DNA of 64,000 nt from Platerodrilus igneus (lineage: Eukaryota; Arthropoda; Insecta; Coleoptera; Lycidae), in contig JARFIW010000995.1 of assembly GCA_036346225.1 (NCBI GenBank), forward strand, positions 3,991,216 through 4,055,215, in the 5' to 3' direction. The notes under the pieces were generated by a model. That model made no database searches. It was not told the origin of the DNA and saw only the letters and a program-made list of their open reading frames with translations. This document shows, one piece after another, positions 9,993-22,139 of the stretch. Position numbers and translations under genes: made by a program. Numbering within the stretch: position 1 is the stretch's first letter; each line of letters begins with the position of its first letter.

Positions 9993-12503
9993 TTTGTTGA
10001 ATAGCGGTGGCTAATATTCAGTGTCTGGTGTAATGTGCTTATTGCTATAAAATGAATCACATTAAAAAAACTAAACTATGTTTAAAATATGCTCGGTAGT
10101 AAAATTTTTACTTAAATAGCCTATATTATTTAGTAAAATAGTTTGATCTACAATTATGTCCATATAAAATGATTCTAAAAATTGCATTTTAAAAAGTTAC
10201 AAACTACATTCCTTCATCTATTAGAAAACATTTGCAACATCAATATTCTACCGATGGCCTCACTGTGGTTATGAAAAATTCGTATTTTGATAGTGGCAAC
10301 TGTGCCATATTATGACATTACTAATATTGGGGACTTAAATTGGAACTTAAATTACAACGACTATACTAACTTTCATTGCAAATGTAATAACATCAATAAA
10401 TATGCTAAAAAAACAGTGTTTATTTATAATCAGTCATTTTGACTGGTTCTTGCTTTAGGTAGCATAAATTTGAGCGGTTCTAGAGTTAATAAAGGTTCTG
10501 GTTGTGAAAAATTAAAATGAACGACATCCAGAACTTGAGAACAGCATTACTTATAACAATTTCTAATCCAAAAATAAAAATTCCTTATATACTTATAATT
10601 GCAAGACATTTAATGATATCTATAAGAGCAGGCAATTGAAATCAATCAATAAATTTGGGAATGTTTTCAAAAAAGTATTCAAGCCTTCAAAATTCTCAAA
10701 TTTGGAAATACACACATGACATTGCTTCAGATCTTCGACGATTATGCTCTTTGATGTAGGAGCAGATTTAATATATAACAACCAACGTGACATGGCGAAT
10801 GGAAATCTATCTCTAATTGGCAAAAGATACATAGAAAACTTGATTTATCCACAAATTATCAATTGTAATACTGACCAACTTCATAGTAATAGCCAAATGA
10901 TACGACAAGAATATAAAATACTATTAATTCTTCTGAAATCATTAGAGTTAAACAGTATATAAAAAATTGCACAAATGTCAACTTCTTAATATTCCAAAAT
11001 ATACACCATGTGCATTTATTATATTATCATTAGCAAAGGTTTAATTAATATCCCGTAACTGATCAACTTGACTAGACGATTCTCACAATATTATAGTAAA
11101 TTTGATTTATATCTCATCGCACAGATATAGTTTGCACAGTATTTTGAATTTAATATAAATAGTCAGTTAGCTAGAATTCGAATAATGAAATTAAGTTTAT
11201 AGCGATTCCTTTAAAAGCACATCGTGCTACAACAGGGTAGTAGAAGAGTATAGCGTCCAACATGTGCAGATTACCTTTTTTGCATTCATTTTTAATTCAG
11301 TACTAATGTTCTAGGTACTCAATGTAATATAATTCATACTTGTCAGAATGAGAACTTTTGCACTTGTTGCATAATAAACTATTCAATATGCACGACATAA
11401 TTTTTACAGTGTATAGTGCAATCGGAAATATCAGTCATACAACTTATAACAAAATTTATTTCTATTAACTCAATTTACAAAAAAGAAAAACATTCAATAA
11501 AAAAAGATAGGGTGGTCTAAAACAAAAACAAGTATTACATACCTGGCACTATCTGCATCATGTCATCGTAACATTTAGTAACTGGTCTCAAATTATTTCA
11601 GATACAAGTATTATTTAAAACATTTACTAATTTATGAATAGCTAACAATTAAAATGCAATAACAAGAACAAAACTTGTTTTTTAAATTTATCCATAACAT
11701 TATTGAAATAATGCTAAAATAACAATAACTTGCAAAACTGTCTTTTTCAAGGGTTATGACTATGGTAAATTTTTATAGTTAGCTAAAAATACAATAACCA
11801 ATGAGTTCACGAGACACTGGTGTGCTAGTCATGTAGGAATCGACTACAGATGCTGATCTGGTTTGTGCAGCAGTAACATCACTGGACATTGAACTGTCAA
11901 ACGAATCATGGTCTATACGGTGATGTTTCAGTACTCCAAATCAGAATTATTTTAATTTGAAAATAAAAAATCGTAAATTGTATGTAAATAATTATATCAT
12001 TATAACCATAATGAAAAAAAGTTTCAAAAATTCGATAGTTAATAAAATATTGACATTTTGTTGTTCATTATTGCTGATTAAGATCTGTGTCTTAATTGTG
12101 ACATATATAACTTTTCCTAATAGTAGACACATTGGCTTCAGAATGAACTGAAATGCATACAAAAGTTAGAGAACTGTACTGCATAGAAATAAGTACAAAA
12201 AATTCTAAAAAGCAAAGCAAGATGATATAAGTTTTTAAGTAAACAAAGTTATTAATTCTAAAGTTTCAGCAATAGAGAGACTTGCAAGGCATTATTCACT
12301 GCATGTATTTTTCATCATGTAAAATTGCCATTTCTGTTTTCAATCATATGTTAATTAGTTTCTTTAGCTGCAATATAATTACGGATCATTATTTTATACA
12401 ATATTATCAATTTAGTTTGTTATTAGAATGATTTAAAAGCAGAAAACCATTTAAATATAAACCATGATTTAATAGAACTGTAAATTTCCTTAAAAAAAGA
12501 TTT
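9993..12503. other. No recognisable gene; 3' flank or intron of the RING gene
   Basis: AT-rich DNA with scattered short frames. The longest suspicious piece is around 10580-10962, where plus-strand and minus-strand frames of about 70 codons overlap; neither shows a known domain. If exon 3 of the minus-strand RING gene uses its donor-like site, further exons could lie here. Confidence 0.35.
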
Positions 12504-12513
12504 TTAAACCAAC

Positions 12514-13034
12514 CTTGTTTTCTTCTTATTCTTCTTGCTGTTTTGCCTTCCATTAAGACACTGGTTTCTTGTTGTATTGGAGGATGTTGAAGAGTTGTTA
12601 TTGACGTTGCCTGAAAAATTACTCAATGCTTCTTGAAAATTCAAAGATTCTAAAACTTTAGCCACAATCTCTTCGATAGCTGGTGGATGAGTATTGGTCT
12701 GGGCATTAGCACTTGTATGATTGCTAACACGAGGGTTATGACACGTCGAAAGACTAACCTTAGCAGTTTTTTTGTTTTTACATGCTTCTGATTGATTTAC
12801 ACGCTTTTTATCACTATATTTTGAAAGCAATGAAGCTCTAATACCAGCTATTATTACTATTTGTTCTCTGTTAGGTGATGGCAGCTGATTAGTACTAAGA
12901 AGATTAAAGCGTGTTAATGTAAGTTTACAATTGAATTTGTCGTTTACACAAATTCTTTTCACTTGCGGCTTACTTAGAGTGAAACAAGCACTTTGTATCA
13001 TCATTGCAGGAAAAGAAATTCTAGTTGACACCAA
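12514..13034 (-). CDS. RING-finger gene, exon 3 (internal or terminal)
   Basis: An open minus-strand exon starting directly after a good acceptor (gttttcag, complement of 13035-13042) and reading in phase 0 from exon 2. It encodes about 173 residues: a folded-looking first part (ISFPAMMIQSACFTLSKPQ, then VKRICVNDKFNCKLTLTR and EQIVIIAGIRASLL), then a polar part, a short helix-like block (IEEIVAKVLESLNFQEALSNF) and a Ser/Asn then Lys-rich end (SKKNKKKTR). The frame ends at TAA 12504-12506. Alternatively the weak donor AAG|GTTGGT at 12514/12513 leads to another exon. In Siah-like proteins a substrate-binding beta domain would follow the zinc fingers; I cannot confirm that fold here. Confidence 0.65.
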
Positions 13035-13436
13035 CTGAAAACTTATTTGTCACAGGATATCCATTTCAAATAAAGTCTACTTACCCTAATAGAATGGGAG
13101 TACATAGCAGTTTCACAAAATAATTCCACTGATCCTAAATATTGTTGGCTTATCTGAAACTTTGATGCCATTTGAAGAAACACAATAAGCTGTCCTGTCT
13201 GCATTATCTATTAAGCATACTATTGTCATCCATGAAATTATTAGAGTGCTTACCTCGATATTCAAATATACTAATCCAATGCCAGAAACAAATATTATAT
13301 AAGTATTTTTATTAACTGGCATTTTGTTTTGAAGGAAACTTGAAATGTTTGAGAATATGTATCAGTGAAATCTACCACCGACTAAAAACAAAAAAAAGTA
13401 CTATTAAAAACATAAATACTTAACCATTAATTAGCA

Positions 13437-13650
13437 TTAAAGTTTGGAAATATATAAAGTAACAATTCCAGAATAGTTTATGGGTGCGCAACTAAATTTC
13501 CTGGGTTTTTTGATCACTAAAAAAATTGAAAATTTGAAGAGAAATACAATAAACGGTTTAATCAAATATTGTCCATCGTTAACTACACATTTTTGCCATC
13601 TCTGACAATACATAAATACCCTGGCCATAGATTAATGAGAAAAAGATAGG
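13437..13650 (-). pseudogene. mariner transposase C-terminal scrap
   Basis: The minus strand reads, over two frames, GIYVL and RWQKCVVNDGQYLIKPF, the usual end of a mariner transposase (consensus around ERW.K.V..DGQYF). Following sequence includes the typical short tail before a terminal repeat. Only this end is present. It is separate from the larger mariner piece at 14500-15215, which has its own C-terminal region. Confidence 0.6.
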
Positions 13651-14499
13651 AAACGAAGCAACCGTATTTTTTGGAGGTATCTATCACCTCAAATGTTAAC
13701 TAAAGCGGCTTTTGCAGTTGTAAAAAGATTACAGAATGACCTGCTTACCAATGGCGTGCTTATTATTTATATTCATAACCTAAAATCATAGTTTGCTTAA
13801 AATTATATTTTGCTTCCGTTCTTAGAGTTTGCGTTTTTTCAAGCTCTACTAAATTGAATATGAGTGAAAATGAGTCACGGTACATATTGTATTTGTAACT
13901 TCGTTACAATAATAAATTTGAATATCCAGATGCGTTTTTAATTTTACTAAAGGCCGTATGATGTAAGTAGAATGTTTAAACTAAAAAAATTATGTAATTA
14001 AATTTGTACTTTCATTATAGCACTATGCAGTGGATTGAGATAATGGGCAGAAATGACCTGCTAATTAATAATAAATATTTGACAGGTCACTACCAGGTGT
14101 GCAGTAAGCATTTGTCCTGGAATTAATCTGATTGTTATTTTGTAATCAAATATGTAACCTGTTAAGGCTGTAAAAACTTGTACATAACTAAATATTATTA
14201 TTACTTTTTTACCTATTTGAATGAGTTAAATTGATTCATTGACGTGCTTTCATTCCTTTTGCAGAACATATTTGTAATTTGTCGAAAACGGTTATTCAAA
14301 ATGAACTACAGAAATACTAAAAAATTTTAATTTTAAGTTCAAACTTTCAATATGGTATACTGTAAATTAAAATTTACTGCTTGTGTTAAGTTTAAATTTG
14401 CCGCAAAATAACCTGTCACTTCATTAAACATGTTTTGTAACACCCTCTCAACGAGTCAAACGTTAAGTTAAAATTATAAAAGCTGGTCATTTTATTATA
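13651..14499. other. No gene seen; intronic AT-rich DNA
   Basis: No conserved frames; may include the terminal part of the neighbouring mariner copy at its right edge (about 14430-14500). Confidence 0.4.
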
Positions 14500-15215
14500 T
14501 AGGTCCCTTATGCACAATTGTCATTTTCTTCTCAATAATCTATGACCGTAATGATAAAACAACACGTCTTTGAACAGAAATCGGTCATCCACCAATTTTG
14601 CACATCTTCGAAATTGGCCAAGCCATGCACCATCAACCGGAAGAGGTAACAGATCCCATTTCAACATTTTGATAGTGTTTGGACCATAGTAGTGTGATGA
14701 CACAGAATGTTGTGCTGCAATATCAGTTGTTCATGTATTGCGCCCCATTCTGGCAATTTTTGAAACAATGCATGGTTCAAATTGATCAGTTGGTAGCAAC
14801 CATCGACTGTTTCATCCAGTTTCAGCATATCATAGTACATAATTCCTTTCTGGTCACACCAAACGCAGACTATTGCCCTCTTTTCTAAATGATTTGGCCG
14901 TGCCACAACAGTAACAATTCAATGCAGAAAACTATTTCTTTCATTCCGTAAAAGCAAAATTTCGAAAGTGGCTCTTCAATTTTCTATAGTCTGTCAGTTA
15001 ACTCATATGGCATCAATTTTCCTCCCTTTTGAATTTTTTACATGGGATGTAAATGTTCGGAAATATCTTGTCGAGCTATGTTTAATGCCCCCGCAAGTTG
15101 ATTGTGTGTTGCGTTTATCATCTTCATCCAATAACGCTTGCAGATCAACACCCTCAATTGTATTTGATCTTCCGTAGAGTTCCTTGTCCTCAGTGCTCAA
15201 ATCGCTATGAAAAAA
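14500..15215 (-). pseudogene. mariner transposase remnant
   Basis: Minus-strand frames give, in order: DLSTEDKELYGRSN and DLQALLDEDDK (15155-15215), MENRRAT-like and LLLRNER region (about 14940-14990), VARPNHLEKRAIVCVWCDQK (14850-14910), GIMYYDMLKLDETVDGCYQL, INLNHALFQKLPEWGAIHEQ, LILQHNILCHHTTMVQTLSK, then MVHGLANFEDVQNW and a degenerate C-terminus. The block around LQHN corresponds to the LLHDNA catalytic region of mariner (second Asp replaced by Asn/Ile reading), so the enzyme is dead. The N-terminal DNA-binding part is missing, cut off by the Penelope-like sequence on the right. Confidence 0.8.
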
Positions 15216-16180
15216 GATTTTATTTACAAAAATTTGGTACACCTATGGGTACTCCTCTGTCTCCAATTCTTGCTCAAATTGTGATGGATTCTTTGATTGA
15301 CGAAGTTTTACCACAACTACCGTTCCATCTTCCATTCTTTGCAAAATATGTTGATGACATCATGTGTAGCATTCCCAAAAATGGATGCCTTCAATAAATT
15401 CAATTACCACTTACAATTTACGTATGAAATAGAAGTCGACCGAAAAATCCCCTTTCTTGATACTGTTGTCATACGAGATTCTGCAAACATTATCAAGTTT
15501 GACTGGTATAAAAAACCAACAAATTCAGACCGTTACCTAAATTATTATTCTGATCACTGTTAGCAACACAAAATAAACACTATTCTGGCCATGAAGAATC
15601 GAGTTCTGAAAATATGTGATCCCAAATATCTACCCAAAAACCTTTTGGAACTTCAACAAACCTTTATTAACAACGGTTTTCCTAAATCCATGGTGAATGA
15701 AATTTTATTTGCAGACGTCAATACAGGATAAGTTAAATCGAAAAAAACTCAACTTGCTACCACTCATAAGACCATCATCTCTTACATTCACAAACTCTCC
15801 ATCTTTAGCAAGACTTTTGAAGCGCAATGATATTAAAATTACGTATACTTATAACAAGTCGATAAAAAATCTTTTTACTCGAGTCAAAGATAAAACAGAC
15901 CGACAATGGTTAAGCAACATCATATATCAAGTAAAGTGCTCATGTGGGAGCATATACCTTAGACAAACAAAACAGTACCTTTGCAGAAGGTTAACACAAC
16001 ATAAAAGTGACGCCAAACTTGGGAAGACGTCCTACGCACTAGCATCACATGTCCAAACCACACACCACAACCCCAATTTTGTTGATGTGAAAATAGTGCA
16101 AATTGATCTTACCATATTAATAAGACTAAAAACAATCTAAATTCTAAAAATGATATAGACCATCTAAGTGCAGTTTATAC
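15210..16180 (+). pseudogene. Penelope-like element remnant: RT end plus GIY-YIG endonuclease
   Basis: Reads FGTPMGTPLSPILAQIVMDS (15232-15290), the catalytic region FFAKYVDDIMCSIPKNG (15340-15390), and after a frameshift LQFTYEIEVDRKIPFLDTVV and WYKKPTNSDRYLNYYSDHC (to 15561). It continues with NTILAMKNRVLKICDPKYLP and ends with a GIY-YIG nuclease block (IIYQVKCSCGSIYLRQTKQY, then LCRRLTQHKSDAK, 15921-16020). RT joined to GIY-YIG is diagnostic of Penelope-like elements. The 5' half is absent, which is common for these elements. The GIY-YIG Tyr-Ile-Gly is altered (YLR). The left edge lies against a truncated mariner. Confidence 0.85.
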
Positions 16181-16184
16181 TTCG

Positions 16185-16722
16185 CTTTATATATGCCAAA
16201 AAAAGAGGCTCACATAGATATGAAAATTTTCGACAGCACACGTGTCAAAAATATGATCTAGAATTGTACAAAGACGAATGGAAAAACAAGCCGAAGAAAT
16301 ACTAGGAGAAGATCGATTTGGGTTTAGGCGAAACAGGAGAACATGGGAGGCTATTTTAGCTCTGAGGGTGATAATGGAGAAAACAATAGAAAAAAGGAGA
16401 ATTCGTGTATAAGGGTTCGTAGATCTGGAAAAAGCATTAGAAAATGTAAAATGAATAAAAATGTCCGAAATACTCAAAAAGATTGGAATGAGTTTTAGGG
16501 ATGGACGGATAGTACATAGCTTATACAAAGAGCAAACAGCGGTAATAGAATTAGAGCAGGAACATAAAGAAGCAAATATTAGAGAGGGGTTGGGCACCTA
16601 TTCCGATTAATTTTTAACTTGTACATCGAAGAGGCAATGAATAATGTCAAATGGAAGAAGACATTTAGAATTATTATGCAGAAACAAAATATTGATATGC
16701 TTAATTTGCAGATGATATAGCG
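16185..16722 (+). pseudogene. RTE-like element copy B, left part (RT)
   Basis: RT blocks in order: RIVQRRMEKQAEEILGEDRF (about 16262-16320), FGFRRNRRTWEAILALRVIM, FVDLEKALENVK, EILKKIGMSFRDGRIVHSLY (about 16465-16525), KEQTAVIELEQEHKEANIRE, and a FADDIA block ending at 16722 where the Gypsy A LTR begins. Frameshifts abound. The right part resumes at 25442. Confidence 0.75.
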
Positions 16723-17120
16723 TGTTACGTACACTTTGGGCCAGGAGGCTTGCAGTGTACGACAAGCTGAAATTTTCCGGCTAGACAGTGGGAGGTCGTG
16801 GTCCAATAGCGGCTTGACGAGGGCTGCTGCGACCTAATCTGGACGAAAATGGTAGTCGAGAGAATTTTTGGGCACCACCTAGTTCTCTATGGCCTGGAAA
16901 CTGAAGCTAAAAACTAGGAAAATCGCTTCGGCTGACCTAAATAAAATGTAGAACCAAACAAAAATGCTGAGGCAACCTAACTGTACCTATAATTTATATA
17001 CCTCCCGTCAGCTCGATCACTACACCAAACTGTGGCCAATCGCCTGTTAAAAATTAAATGCTGGTCAGATTGAACCTTTTGTTACATCGGTAGTTTGGAT
17101 TTTACCTTTTGCTTTTGATA

Positions 17121-17180
<60 letters not shown>

Positions 17181-18335
17181 AAAAAAATTAGTACACTCTT
17201 TAAAGCTGATAAACACTTTCTATTAAGAACTTCCAAAATTTGTTCACGATTACATAATCATTTTGTGGAGAAAATTCTACAATTCTTAAATATGAAACTA
17301 ACTGTCAAATGAGAAGCTCTCTTACTATTTAGGACGTCTAAGTAATTTCATATCTTAAAAATTAGATTGGCTACACAGCCAAGTTTATTACTCTGATAAC
17401 CCACCAAACGGGTAGATTAAGTTGAATCAAAAGAGTTCACTCATAAAATCAAAAACAAAAATAAAGTGTGAATTCGGTACCTGGTTTCTGAGGTGTATTC
17501 GTGTAGTGACCAGCTGACACTCCTCTTATCTCCACTGCTGATGCACTAAGGGTATTTTTGAATGGAAATTACACTCACGTGTACTTCCAGTGAACTATTT
17601 CCAATTAAGTACTGAGCTATGAGTAATTCTAGATCGAGACCATGCGGACATGTTGACCTTCCAAATCCTCCTTTTTGATTTATGTGATGCGGCTTTCTTT
17701 CCAGAAAAAAATACTGAACTTCCTGCCTCGTTACGGCGCCGGAATTGTACAAGTATCAATTTCAAAATTAACCAATAACCGAGAGTTGTATAACTGTACG
17801 GCCTATTTTAAATTCTTGACCGCAAGAATAACTTGGATGAAATTGTACTGCACCTCACGTAAATCTTTTCGCGAAAGTTATTTAGAAACGCAACCCGCCT
17901 GAATGACTTAATCTGAAGCACTCCCTACATAAGAATTATCCGTTTTTAAAGAAGCATCGTAACCCCTTCCATTTATCCAAAAGTAGGAGGACTTCCATAA
18001 TAAATTAACCGTCGACCCTGCACGTGCAAGTATAAACCATTAACGACGTAATTTAACAGGGTGTATAATGATGACTAAACTGAATCTCACGAAAAGTTAT
18101 CTGTTTGATTATACATAAAACCAACAGTGCTTTATACAAAGTAGGCGTTAATATAATACGTTGATTATATTGAAATGACAGGATGTTATGACTATATCCT
18201 TTAAAATATCTGTGAGAGCCTAAATGCATGACGTGTGGTTTATTTAATTGGCAGACTTTTGATATGATAATAAAATCCCGGCATAAAATTAAAACAACTT
18301 GCACGGTAAAGTACAGAACTTAAATGAATATTACA
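16723..18335 (-). repeat. Gypsy A 3' LTR
   Basis: 1613 bp, TGTTAC...ATTACA, nearly the same as 23875-25441. Contains an expanded TA run (17118-17180) that is short in the partner LTR. Confidence 0.9.
17118..17180. repeat. (TA)n microsatellite in LTR
   Basis: Near-pure TA dinucleotide run of about 60 bp; the partner LTR has only about 20 bp at 24270-24290. Confidence 0.95.
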
Positions 18336-18342
18336 TCCCCTC
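18336..18342 (-). other. Gypsy A polypurine tract
   Basis: GAGGGGA on the minus strand, directly before the 3' LTR; the usual primer for plus-strand DNA synthesis. Confidence 0.65.
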
Positions 18343-18867
18343 AATTAATTAGATTTTTCTAAAATCTTGAGTGAAAAGGAAAGAAGAAAAAAATTGCAAT
18401 GGTTACCAAAAAAAATGGAAATTGAAAATCCAAATTTGATCGACGAAAAGTCCCTCCCCTTCAATGTGTATAGTGTAAATGTTATGCCTGTTGGTGGCTT
18501 GTGTGTAGGTATGTATGTGTGTGTGGCGTGTAAGTGTTTGTACGGGGTATGTATGTGACCTTAAACTACCTTAAAACTGGTACAATTCAATACACGAGCA
18601 CAAAGACACCAAAATGTCCCCATTCAGTAGAGTTTGCAAAACCAAGGTGAAGCCACAATAAGAAAGTAAAACAAATTTTTGCTAAGCCCACTGAATCTAC
18701 TGTAGGATCGGGACCTCCTGACCGAAATCAGAAAGTACTCCAAAAGAGAAGCCTTAAAACTACGTTAGTCCGGTAAAAATGTAGATGAGATGTAAAATTT
18801 TCATACAAATTTAAAAAAAAAGGAAAGGTGAACTAAGAGAAGTAGGACTAATCAGTAGGATTATATT

Positions 18868-19990
18868 TCAAATCCTCACCGTGCAACGCCCTTTGCTCAC
18901 TCCTGTATCATCGGTTAACTCATAAACATTACTTGAAATTTTATTTTTAATAAAAAATGGGCCTAAAAATTTAGGCGCCAATTTAGCATTAAAATATTTA
19001 GCGGCATCAGACAACACATAATTTCTACGCCAAACAGAGTCTCCCACTTGAAATTGTACATCCCTTCTACGTAAGTCATAATTGGTTTTTGATTTGTTAT
19101 AAGCATGTTCTAATTTCATACCTATATCTTTATAAATTTTGTTAAATTCTGGTACTCTTTCTTTTAAATTATTTCTGTTTTCAAAATTTAAGTTTTCTAA
19201 GTTTTCAGTATCTTCAGCTTTTCCAAAAGAAGATCCATCAATAACCATCTCTCTACCAAAGTTTGCAAAATATGGAGTCATATCAATAACCTCATGTACC
19301 GCAGTGCGAACAGCACAACCAACCATGGGTAAAAATTTATCCCATGTTCTGTGATTTTCAACAACATAAGAAGCCAGCATAGTTTTGAGTACTCGGTTAA
19401 TTCTTTCAATTGGTGAAGCTTGAGGGTGATAATGTGCAGTAAAAATAATTTTTGAATTATATTTTGATACCATGTTTTTAAAAATATGGCTTCAAATTGA
19501 ACACCATTGTCTACTATGATATATTGTGGAGCACCAAATAATAAAATAATTGACTCTTCAATTTTTTGGGCTATAGCGGAAGCTGTAGCATTTCTAAGAG
19601 GAAAAAATAAAGGAAATTTCGTGAAAGTATCGGCTACTGATAAGACATAAGTGTAACCTTTGTTGATCTTGGCAACGGCCTACCAAATCGATTGAAATCA
19701 TTTGCCAAGGTTTCGACACAACTGGGTGTGAGACATTTTTCCAATTGGTAATTTCTGTTCTGGTTTATGAGCCAAACAAGTTTTGCATCGGTTAACATAC
19801 CGAGAAACATCGGAACGCATTTGAGGCCAAAAATATTTATGAGCAATTCTTTCATAGGTTTTCTTAATACCAAAATGACCTGAAGTCGGTTCATCGTGAT
19901 ATTTTGTAAAAGTTCTTTTCGGTTAGTTTTGGAACAACTTCTTTCCAAGAATAGTCTGCAGTTAAATTCGGAAATTTTCCAGGAATATGT
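18868..19990 (-). pseudogene. Gypsy A integrase
   Basis: From right to left: zinc-binding region with HFGIKKTYERIAHKYFWPQM and CKTCLAHKPEQKLP (about 19750-19880), the catalytic core with TYVLSVADTFTKFPLFFPLR (about 19590-19655) and APQYIIVDNGVQFE (about 19495-19540), then an intact 201-codon frame (18868-19473) with YHPQASPIERINRVLKTML, where the final catalytic Glu is PIER. The C-terminal part (DVQFQVGDSVWRRN, LAPKFLGPFFIKNKIS) resembles the usual integrase tail. Frameshifts separate the parts. Function: inserting cDNA into the chromosome. Confidence 0.8.
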
Positions 19991-20254
19991 TTAAGTAATC
20001 TTCCACCTTCCATTTTCCATCTATTAAATTTTTGAGGTTTTCTTTGAACATTATTTAACATTCTAGAATACCAAGGATCATTTTGTAAGGTGAGTTATCT
20101 TTTGGACTTGCAATAGGAGGATAGTTATCATCCGTATCTGAAGAATTTTCATCGACCTTGTCAATGGCACATAAAGAAATAGTATTTGAGTTCAATATTG
20201 GTGATGAGGACTCTGATTGATCGGATTCTGAAGTAGAAATTAATTTTGAAGCTT

Positions 20255-20640
20255 CTACAGCAGGAACGGCTCTAGATAAGGCATCGGAATAATGTGGTCT
20301 TTACCTTTTCTATGGATTATGTTAAAATCAAATTGTTGCAATTTAATTGCCCAACGACAAAGACGACCAGATGGGTTTTCTAAAGTATTAAGCCAAACTA
20401 GTGAATGGTGATCGGTGATCACAGTAAAAGGTGCACCCTCCACATAAGGTCGTAATTTTTCTATACTAAAAGCACTGCAAGACATTCTCGTTCGGTGACG
20501 GAAAACTTTCGTCACCGGGAGTTAAGGATCGAGAAATATAACAAATCACATGTTCTTCTCCATCGATTTTCTGAGTCAAAACACCTGAGATACCATAATC
20601 TGAGGCATCGGTCTGAATTGTGAAAGATAAATCTTGGACA
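20255..20640 (-). pseudogene. Gypsy A RNase H
   Basis: Reads FSIEKLRPYVEGAPFTVITD then HHSLVWLNTLENPSGRLCRW and FDFNIIHRKGKDH, the standard RNase H blocks of Gypsy elements including the TDHHSL Asp-His pair. Continuous with RT to the right through a frameshift. It removes the RNA template during cDNA synthesis. Confidence 0.8.
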
Positions 20641-21500
20641 ACTTAAAATCGGTGCGGATACAAGACAATCTTTAATTGTAGCAAAAGCCGTTTCGCATAA
20701 ATTGTCCCACACAAATTTTTTATTCTTCTTCAACAATGCTGTTAAAGGAGCAATAATCGTACTGTACTGATCTATAAATCGTCTATACCAAGAAGCCATA
20801 CCAATTATTCTTCTGACTTCTTTAACAGTCTTTGGAGTTGGAATATCTAAAATTGCCTGAACCTTTTCAGGATCTACCAAAAGACCATTTTCGTTAACAA
20901 CATAGCCTAAATACTTAAGCTCATTTTTACAAAAGAAACATTTGTCTTTGCTAAGAGTCAAACCGCTTGAGATAACCGTTTAAAAACCTCTTCCAAAATT
21001 TCAATGTGTTTTTCGAACGAATCGGTAACAATGATGACATCATCCAAATAGGAAAACACGTAAGGTTCGAGTTCGGTCCTAAAATTCTATCAATAAGTCG
21101 TTGCCATGTTGCAGGTGAATTATGTAAACCCATGGGAAGTCTGGTAAATTCAAACAAACCACGGTTTGGAATAGTAAAAGCTGTGTACTGACAAGATTGT
21201 TTTCTAAGGGTATTTGAAAATATGCAGATTTAATATCTAAAGTGGAAATAAATTTAGCGTCTCTAAGTTTATCCAAAATTGAAGACACATATGGCAAAGG
21301 ATATCGTCCTGTTCAGTAACCTTATTGAGTTTTCTAAAATCAACGACAAAACGATATTTATCATCTTTTTCTTAACCAATAAAATTGGATTACTCCATGG
21401 ACTTTGACTTTTCTGAACAACACCTAGTTTCAATAACTTGTCCAATTCTTCGTCAATATGTTTTGCATTACAGGAGAAACTCTGTAATACCGTTGCTTAA
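20641..21500 (-). pseudogene. Gypsy A reverse transcriptase
   Basis: From right to left: a block with PYVSSILDKLRDAKFISTLD (21250-21297) and LDIKSAYFQIPL carrying the first catalytic Asp, then FEFTRLPMGLHNSPATWQRL, the YLDD active site read over a frameshift (about 21035-21055), and TLSKDKCFFCKNELKYLGYV (20900-20961) with the following connection GMASWYRRFIDQYSTIIAPL. Order and spacing are those of Ty3/Gypsy RT. At least three frameshifts. Confidence 0.8.
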
Positions 21501-22127
21501 TAGGGTCACTGGCGACCTTAATTTTGTGTTCTACTAATGTAGTTCGTCCTAATTCTGGTAGTGTCTTAAAATAATCTTGAACAACAGAATCTAATAAATT
21601 TCGTTCATCAACAGTCAGATCAAAAGTTGAATGCAAAATTGGTTTTTTAATTTCGATAGAATCTACCTTAGCGAAAGTAAATTCCCCTTTAAAAATGTCA
21701 GGTATAATGCCAATCTCTTTCCAAAAATCAATTCCTAAAATTAGTGAATGAGGGACATCAGGAACAACTAAAACGTTAATAGCGACCACGCGATTCTTCA
21801 ATCTAATTGGTAAAGTAACTGTGCCTAATGATCTCAATTTTTTCCCATTTGCAATTAAACAATCTGGAGAATTTTTTGAATTTAATTTCATTCCTAGTCG
21901 AGAAAATATTTCCCAACCATTTTTCCTAAAATGGTGGTTGTAGCACCAGAATCGAGCAACGCAGAAAAATTTGTACCTAAAATGTCAACGGTCACAAAAG
22001 GTCTTTCATCGTCTTTAGTGTTTTCAAAAACATAACTTAACATAGTTTTATGTTTTTTGAACTTTTCCTCCTTATCAAGTATAATATTTTCAAATTGTTT
22101 GGTCGAATTACGGAAAATACGAGGCAT
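21501..22127 (-). pseudogene. Gypsy A protease and pol linker
   Basis: The retropepsin active site reads FSALLDSGATTTIL (about 21930-21975) and the second block DVPHSLILGIDFWKEIGI sits at about 21705-21760. A frameshift near 21893 separates them. The following linker leads into RT with SVVQDYFKTLPELGRTTLVE. The protease would mature the Gag-Pol polyprotein. Confidence 0.75.
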
Positions 22128-22139
22128 TTCACGACCTTG

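Noticed and set aside
10580..10962. Possible extra exon of the RING gene or a small gene
   Set aside because: Overlapping frames on both strands, no splice sites of quality and no recognised domain.
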